Positions 57,435 through 64,000 of a DNA stretch of 64,000 bases are shown one piece after another. The DNA is from Welwitschia mirabilis (lineage: Eukaryota > Gnetophyta > Gnetopsida > Welwitschiales). Every line of letters starts with the position of its first letter. Positions within the stretch are counted from its first letter, which is position 1. The translations under genes and the position numbers were made by a program. The notes under the pieces are model-generated. The model saw only the letters and a list, made by a program, of their open reading frames with translations. It was not told where the DNA came from and did no database searches. The stretch covers positions 271,246,735 through 271,310,734 of the forward strand of contig JBOZIK010000001.1 of the NCBI GenBank assembly GCA_051453625.1. The letters run 5' to 3'.

Positions 57435-59400
57435 ATGATAAATTCTAGAGAAAAGCTAAAATATCAGAGGGAATGAAGTTTGATCAAATAAAATAGTAAA
57501 GAAGACTCATTTAACTACAGACAAAATCTAGGTATTTACAACCTAGATACATAAAATTCAAGAACTGAAATTTTTTTGCTAGTTTTGTTATTTTAAGGTT
57601 TAAATTTTCAAAATAAGATTGTAAAAATAATAACAAGAGCAAATCATTTTATTTCTTCTTCATATATGTCCAATTCAAAAGTAGCATTTCTTGGTACATC
57701 AATCATGATATAAACATCTAGTTCAAATGTGAAAATTACACTTGGAAATTTAATTGTGAAAAAGAAATGTGAAATCCAAAAGCCTTTTGGCTTACTCATT
57801 GGTGATGATGTAGAACTTATAACTAAGAATTATTCTTGTTCATCCTTCTCATCTATGAATAATGATGAAATACCACTTTAAGAAGTACTTGCTAAAAGGA
57901 GAAGAAATGTAAGAATTTCTGAGGATAATGATAAAATACCACCTTAAGAGATACTTACAAAAATAAGATGGACAACATCAAATGATGTTGAGACTAGAAA
58001 TTAGATCTCTTTTTCTTTTTACCCTTTTTGTTTTGGGCTTTATGTGAAAATGATAATGAGGATTTCAAAAATTTTAGGGATTCTACCTCATTTAGTGAAA
58101 CATCTTATAATTATTTTAGTAGCTTCCATCCATTTCCCATGAATTACTATAAAGAAGAAAATCCATCTTTCATGAATTACTATGAAGAAAGAAATAAATC
58201 AATAAAAGAAATAATTAATGAGATGATGAAGAGGTAAGAAAATGTCAAAAAAATTTAGAAAATCAAAGTAAGAACATAGAAAATCTAATTGGGATTCTTT
58301 AACAAACAATCTTATAAAATCGACTATCTCAAGGTTCTTTTACATCATAACATTTGCAAATCTATCCTACACTTTCTACTACATCCTACCTTAAGAAAAA
58401 TCAGAAGAACTTAGAAATAAGTAGAAATAATTCTTGCTTTGAAATAAAAAATGAAATTATGATTCAACTTACAACATCTCATTCATTATAATATGGAAAA
58501 AAGGATGATAATAATGATTCAACTAAATTATCTAATGATAAGTATGAGGATGATTATTTATCTGATGATGATAGTGAGATACTAAATTACCTTTCTAGCA
58601 TTTAGTTACTATTAAATAAAATAGAGAAATCACTTCATGAAGAATCTAAACATTTTTCAACCCATGAATAAGATAACGATTATATCTTTTATTATGATCC
58701 TTTTGATAAATCTAATAATTTAGATAATAATGAGTTGTAATAATGTGTTGAAGAAAACAAGGATAAGAAAGACGATAATGAACACATTTCTTTTTATGAT
58801 ATTTTTGATGACTTCAATAACTTAGAGAATGACAATACCATTCCCCAAAATAATAATGAGTATAATGAAGAGGAGGAAGATACAGTTAAAGATAATAATG
58901 AAGGAAATTAAAAAAGCATTCAACAAAGTAATGATAAAGACAATAATGAGGAGGAGAGGAATAATAAAGAACCCATAGAAATTCGAGCAAAATTAATGGA
59001 GAATAGACTTATATGTTTCAATGTAATAACCTCACTTGAAGCTTTTACCCATATTTCTCCATCCCTTCCACTTGTGCTTCCATGTAAAACCTAAAATAAC
59101 CTCCTTCATTCTACTTCTACTTCCACATTATCTTGTGATCTTAATAATGGTCACATTTCTCCATCTCTTCCATTTGAACATTCATGTAATTCTCCAAATT
59201 ACATCCTTTTTCTTGATTTTACTGAAACACATAACCTTGAGAAGTCTCTTCCTAATACCTCTCAATCTCTTCCTCTTAAAACTCTATGTGATACTCAAAG
59301 TAACATCCTCTCATTTTCTACTAAGTTCATTTTATCTTGTGCCTTTTAATGATTACTCTTTTCAAAAGTATGACTTTGGATATCTTGGAATTCTAAATTA
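57435..59400 (+). pseudogene. E4 gag N-terminus and acidic ORF-B
   Basis: Plus strand. Starts MINSREKLKYQRE (57,435), matching gag of E2 and E3; then KKKCEIQKPFGL (57,760-57,800) matches a gag segment of E2 (EIQTPFDL), so the switch to ORF-B lies after it. Basic repeats KRRRNVRISEDNDKIP occur near 57,895-57,950, an open piece at 58,028-58,237, then acidic repeats with DNDYIFYYDPFDKSNN and NEHISFYDIFDDFNN (58,670-58,830), NEEERNNKEPIEI, and HISPSLPFEHSCNS near 59,150-59,200. Counterpart of 48,330-50,613. A few stops. Function unknown. Confidence 0.6.
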
Positions 59401-60715
59401 AGAAAAACCTTATCTTCTTGATCCTAATTCATGCTTAGGATTAAACCTTAGGAAGCTTATTAGGTATGTTAAACCTATCCTAATTAGTCATCCTAAGAAG
59501 TTTCCTTAAAGTTCTTGGATCCCTAATAATACCATTAATGACTTTCATTTTCAATCATTGAATGAGATCTATTTTTCAAATTCTGTAGCCATGAGTTTAA
59601 TAAAAGATTATTTTTCCACGAATTATATGAATTTTTTATCTCTTATATTGCTAATAAACTTTGTAGAGTCAAATAGTTATTTGGTTATGTTAATTGAGAA
59701 AAGCCTTACATCTTTGGTGAAAATACATATCTTAAGTTGGATGTTAGGAAACTTGTCAATCTCACTAAACATTCTAAAGAGCTTTCCAAAACTTCTTGAA
59801 TCCTTTCTTTGAGTAGTTTCTTGCATGAATTATGTAATGATAATCATGATTTACATCAACTCAATAAGAGACTATTTATCAATGAAATTTATCGCTTCTT
59901 CATCTCTTATTTAGATTTTGAAATTTGTGCTATCAAGGTTTTATTGTTTTAGTATCTTTACGTCCAATTGATTTTACTCTAAAAATGATTGTATACCTTT
60001 TATGTTTTATCAATTGATTTCTATTTGGTTGACTTTTATTTTTATGAAAATGTACATAACTTAGGACCCTAGGTTTAGCTAAATAAATGTTTCTTTTTCT
60101 TTTTAAATAAAGTGTTAGATTTTAATAGAACTTATTTTAAGCTTACTTTGGTATTTCATTCTTATTTTATGTTGATATGTTTCCATCCCTAGTTTTAATT
60201 TTTATGTGTCATATTTTACACAACTAGTTAACTTCTAAATCGCTAGGTTTTTATCTTTTAGAGAAAATACATTCTAATGTCTTAGTTGAGATTTCTAATT
60301 TGATTACTAGGGAAATTTAGGAAGTTAATGGATAAAGGTTAAAAATCCATGAATCACTTATCATTTAAACCTTAAACATGATAGAAGCACTTATCCTGGA
60401 ACTTATTCTACCATTGTTTGAATTCTTCCTTAGCTGATTCCTTTGGTGGACATCATGTTATCACTTGAACGTCTTTAACTTAACTTATGTTTCACTTTAT
60501 GAAGTTACAATAACTAGTTATCTTTTACTTGCATATTTTAAAGTGATAAGACTGAATTAACTCAATCCTAAGACATTCATCTGTCTATGAACTTCATTTT
60601 AAAGGAATACGCCCTGGTTCTTTTGTTTTCTTTCAATGGTGTCAGGCTTTAGTTATTTGGGTGTGTTCTTCCTAGTTTTTCATCTCTTTGCTTCACACCA
60701 CATTTAAGAATAAAG
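59401..60715 (+). pseudogene. E4 ORF-X region, truncated
   Basis: Plus-strand homologue of E1 2,340-3,420. Words shared with E1 include LKHDRSTY...VDIMLS (60,365-60,460) against LKHDKSNC...GHHDII. An open piece lies at 59,558-59,812 (NYMNFLSLILLINFVESN, matching E1 NYLNSLSLTLQINFVKS). Homology stops at about 60,715; the 3' end and 3' LTR are missing. Confidence 0.55.
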
Positions 60716-63271
60716 TTTCTAAAGATTCTAATGTAAAAATGGGTTCTTAATCATTAATGGTTACTTTGAAATGATCAAAACAAGATATAACATGATATTT
60801 TAAAAATAGTTTTTGATTAGAGTAACAAATTATCATTACAGGTTTTAAATTTAGTAATTAAAAACATGAGGGAAGAGTCTTGGGTCAAGTCCTTTATCTA
60901 AATATATATGTATGTACTTTTAAGATTATATACATATATAATTCCCTTATCTATAAAATATTCACATGAATAAAGTTTTTTCCTGAAATGCTTTATTGGG
61001 GATTCGAAATCAAGACTCATAATTTTCCTTCCTATCTACACTCCATTAAGCACTAATACGGAAGACAGAACGAGTTTAAAAAGGGGATACAACAGTTTAC
61101 GTACATCAAGACCGTAGCCTCATGACCATTACAGGCTTGAGGCGTTATGAGAATTAATAAAAAGTAGCGGAAAGAATTTCTGTGAGAAGACTGCTTCAAC
61201 TTCAATCAACGTTGGGGTATCCTTACTCTGTTGTAGCACAACTACATTTCTTGCGATTGAACCCAAGATTAAAAGTCATTTCAAGTGCTATGAAAGATGA
61301 CGTAAACTGAAAAGAAAAGTTCTCAGAATCGCGCATAAGCATAACTAGTTGCCCTTCCTTGACTTTTGTAGAAACCGCTTTCAAGGAATTCCAGAAGTGT
61401 TGATGAAATGGCTAAAGAAGTGTTGAGGAATTCCAGCTCCTGAAGCAGCTATACATGCTCATCACAATACTAGATAGGATACAATCCTTCTCCAAGAAAG
61501 GGGGTTTCAACGAGAATCTAGGAACAGGTCACAGATGGCAGGAAGAAATTAGTGTGATGCCCCTCTCAAAAATGAAGTGCTCACACAATGATAAAAATTT
61601 CTCACTTCCTCCCACTCTTAACACGTTAACTAATAATCCCTCTAATTATTTCTATCTTAATACAGCCTTCATTAACAGACCTCATGGAAGGTTTTGAGGA
61701 AAGCAAAGGGGAAGAGAGTTCAACCTCATCCCAAGGCACTAGTCGCTGTGTGTTTTATAAGATTGATAATGCCAATGACTGATAATGATGTCTGGAACCC
61801 CTATTAAGTCTGCATCATGGAGGTGGTCCACATGATCTAAGCCTAAAAAGGGGATTGCATGCCTTATGATGATACATCTTTTATGAGGGTGATCCTCTGA
61901 TTGACATCTGCATCCTATGTGTGCATTTGAAAAAAAAAAAGGCCTTAACTGCCCTCTATGCATGGGCCCATCCTCCTTTCAAATGTGTAGACGGCTCTTT
62001 CATAATGTCCTTTTTAAAAACAATTATTTTATAACATAATGTAATCCTTTTCTAATGCCCCAAGCTTGATTTATAATGTGCTATTATAGAAACACGTCAA
62101 GCTGAATTTTTAAAGCATGCTATCACACACTATTTTTCTAATGTTTCAAATGATTTCCAATGCCACTTCTACTGTGTCCAAGATTTCTTAATGATTTTCT
62201 GATCATACTCTCCCCTTTTTTTTGGCTAGAATCAAAGGTTTTGATTTATAACTATGTCCTTGGCTTCCTTTCTTGCAAGGGTGCTCATAGGTTTAGACAA
62301 GAAACGAATGATAAAAATGACCTACGGATCCCATTTCGTGCTCATAGTTTGTCAGATAGTTAACAAAATTAAATTCATGATGCATAGGGTCAAATATAAG
62401 CAAGTCAGTTTATTAATAGTAATTAATTATTGGTGTAATGGTAATGGTTGCTTGCTACTAAGCTGTAGGTTGGTGGTTTGATTCTTAGCTTGTTCATTGA
62501 ACTATGTTAAACTAAATCTTATTTAATTTCCCTGAACCTTAATGTCCTCACAAGATTAAATTTAATTTTGTTTGATTTTCCTTAATCTTAACATCCTCAT
62601 AATATTAAATCTTATACTATTAAACTAATTAACTCACCCTCCACCATTTAATTTTAATATAATATAATTAAATAATTATTTAAGGATTACTTTAAGCCTA
62701 ATTGTGATGGGTTTTTAATCTTCTTGGGGAGGAGGGAGAATTAAATGCCCTTTTCTAAAAATATATTATAAATTAATGAACATAATTTTGTAATCAAGGT
62801 TGACCACTCAATATTCAGTCATAAACTAAAAATTCTCAAGAAAACAATTCAATAGAAGTTTGAAAATGAAATGTCAAAACATATTTATTCAAAGAAGGAT
62901 CTCAAGAATTTATAATTTCAAATTGACATTTCATGCGATTGTGAATAAATACACATTTTAAGAAACCAAGATTTTCATAAAATTTTATCAAATAATAGTT
63001 GAAAGTATGATCTCAAATAATCAAAATTTATTGCTACAATATTTTAAGATAAATATTCATCAGTCACATGACATGAACCTTTGGAGTGAGCTTCACATAC
63101 TATAAACCACACACATAGAATATAATGATTTTATCTTTCATGACAATTAATAGGAAGCATATTGAATACTTATGAAATTCAGGTACATAACTCTAAGTAA
63201 ATGAGTCAACAAGGATCAGAAGCTGTTCAGAAGAATTTTCATTAATATAGGGCCAATGATCCTCCACATTC
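60716..63271. other. Unresolved, less decayed sequence; no gene identified
   Basis: Base composition becomes less AT-rich around 61,010-61,720 and CG dinucleotides are more frequent than in the transposon regions. A minus-strand open run near 61,250-61,420 (ends KKCSCATTE then stop) and a plus-strand one at 61,455-61,697 are too short to name. This could be the edge of a low-copy region or an unrelated younger element. Confidence 0.4.
62424..62500 (+). ncRNA. tRNA-like Pol III promoter (possible SINE head)
   Basis: TGGTGTAATGG (62,431-62,441) fits the A-box TRGYNNANNGG exactly, and GGTTTGATTCT (62,475-62,485) fits the B-box GGTTCGANNCC with C-to-T changes. Spacing of 33 bases equals that in tRNAs. 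The acceptor and T stems do not pair, so it is not a working tRNA. A tRNA-derived SINE or decayed tRNA is likelier. Confidence 0.35.
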
Positions 63272-63272
63272 T

Positions 63273-63307
<35 letters not shown>

Positions 63308-63653
63308 AATCTCNNNNNNNNNNNNNNNNNNNNNNNNNNNNNNNNNNNNNNNNNNNNNNNNNNNNNNNNNNNNNNNNNNNNNNNNNNNNNNNNNNNNNNN
63401 NNNNNNNNNNNNNNNNNNNNNNNNNNNNNNNNNNNNNNNNNNNNNNNNNNNNNNNNNNNNNNNNNNNNNNNNNNNNNNNNNNNNNNNNNNNNNNNNNNNN
63501 NNNNNNNNNNNNNNNNNNNNNNNNNNNNNNNNNNNNNNNNNNNNNNNNNNNNNNNNNNNNNNNNNNNNNNNNNNNNNNNNNNNNNNNNNNNNNNNNNNNN
63601 NNNNNNNNNNNNNNNNNNNNNNNNNNNNNNNNNNNNNNNNNNNNNNNNNNNNN
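63272..63653. repeat. (TA)n microsatellite and 340-N gap
   Basis: TA/TG-rich run at 63,272-63,310, then N from 63,314 to 63,653. Confidence 0.9.
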
Positions 63654-64000
63654 ACATCGAGTAAAGGATAAATGGAGACAAGACATGTATTAAAACAGAA
63701 TTTATCTTATCAAGCATCACATGATTTAACATTCAACTTATAGAAATATAAACATGACGATTTCAATAACAAAATGCATAATGAAGGATCAACAAGTAAG
63801 CACAAAAGCATAGAACCATACCCGTATATGTTTGCTATTTGAAGATCTTCCAAGTTTTCAAAGCTCCTACACGTTATAAGCTCTAAGATTTCAAAGCAAG
63901 GTTGTAATGAAAAAATAATCTAGATGTGAAAAAGAAGAATTCTATTTTAAGTAAGAGAACATGAGTAAGGTGACAAAACTCAAGAATACGAAAGGACACA
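63654..64000. other. End of window, nothing recognised
   Basis: AT-rich, no open frame of note and no match noticed to the repeats described above. Confidence 0.5.

Noticed and set aside
61739-61963. Minus-strand open frame of 74 codons with many His
   Set aside because: No recognisable family, no start context and no splice context; could be chance in less AT-rich sequence.
61554-62100. Possible solo LTR starting TGTGATGCCCC
   Set aside because: No matching end, target duplication or second copy could be found.

Overview
This window looks like nuclear DNA of a flowering plant, from a strongly AT-rich, repeat-filled, probably heterochromatic stretch. The evidence is decayed plant-type LTR retrotransposons throughout: Ty3/gypsy of the Athila/Tat kind with an initiator-proximal tRNA-Asp-like primer site, several Ty1/copia elements, and a DUF4283/CCHC protein. 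There is also a fragment of a plant-like eIF2-alpha gene. I cannot name the species. I see no intact host gene. Nearly all coding stretches are broken, typically by TGG to TAG/TGA and CGA/CAG to TGA/TAG changes, as expected for old methylated transposons. Eleven N-gaps are present; several are flanked on both sides by the same sequence and are probably unmerged contig ends.

Layout. 1-16,005: an LTR element (E1, minus strand) whose gag was split by a second member of the same family (E2, 5,175-13,300, with a perfect 5-bp target duplication TCCTC). E2 itself contains a solo LTR of a third family (8,702-9,225, target duplication CAATC). 16,006-25,440: remnants of an Athila/Tat integrase (minus), a probable chromovirus integrase (plus) and a copia RT/RNase H (plus), with unresolved AT-rich DNA between. 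25,440-32,310: two more LTRs of the E family around a plus-strand Athila-like protease/RT and a DUF4283 zinc-knuckle protein. 32,311-38,350: a nearly complete minus-strand copia element (C3). 38,351-53,008: a second copia (C2, SIRE/Maximus-like RT) split by E3, a 9-kb E-family element. 53,009-54,792: a ~770-bp-armed inverted repeat around a TC microsatellite, each arm carrying the same eIF2-alpha fragment, followed by a tiny LTR-element-like interior (PPT, 67-bp tandem repeats, initiator tRNA-Met primer site). 56,460-60,715: E4, a plus-strand E-family copy truncated at both ends. 60,716-64,000: unresolved, less decayed sequence.

The most interesting system is the E family. All four copies with an interior lack RT, RNase H and integrase. 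They share LTRs, leader, gag N-terminus and a 3' unknown region, but the middle comes in two forms: gag-protease (E1, E2) or a long acidic, repeat-containing protein of unknown function (E3, E4). A nested palindrome of the type TATCATC-N2-GATGATA, framed by CATCC and GGATG, recurs more than 25 times in the LTRs and leaders of this family; in the LTRs two copies sit upstream of a TATA box. The second highlight is the eIF2-alpha inverted duplication, a plausible hairpin small-RNA source.
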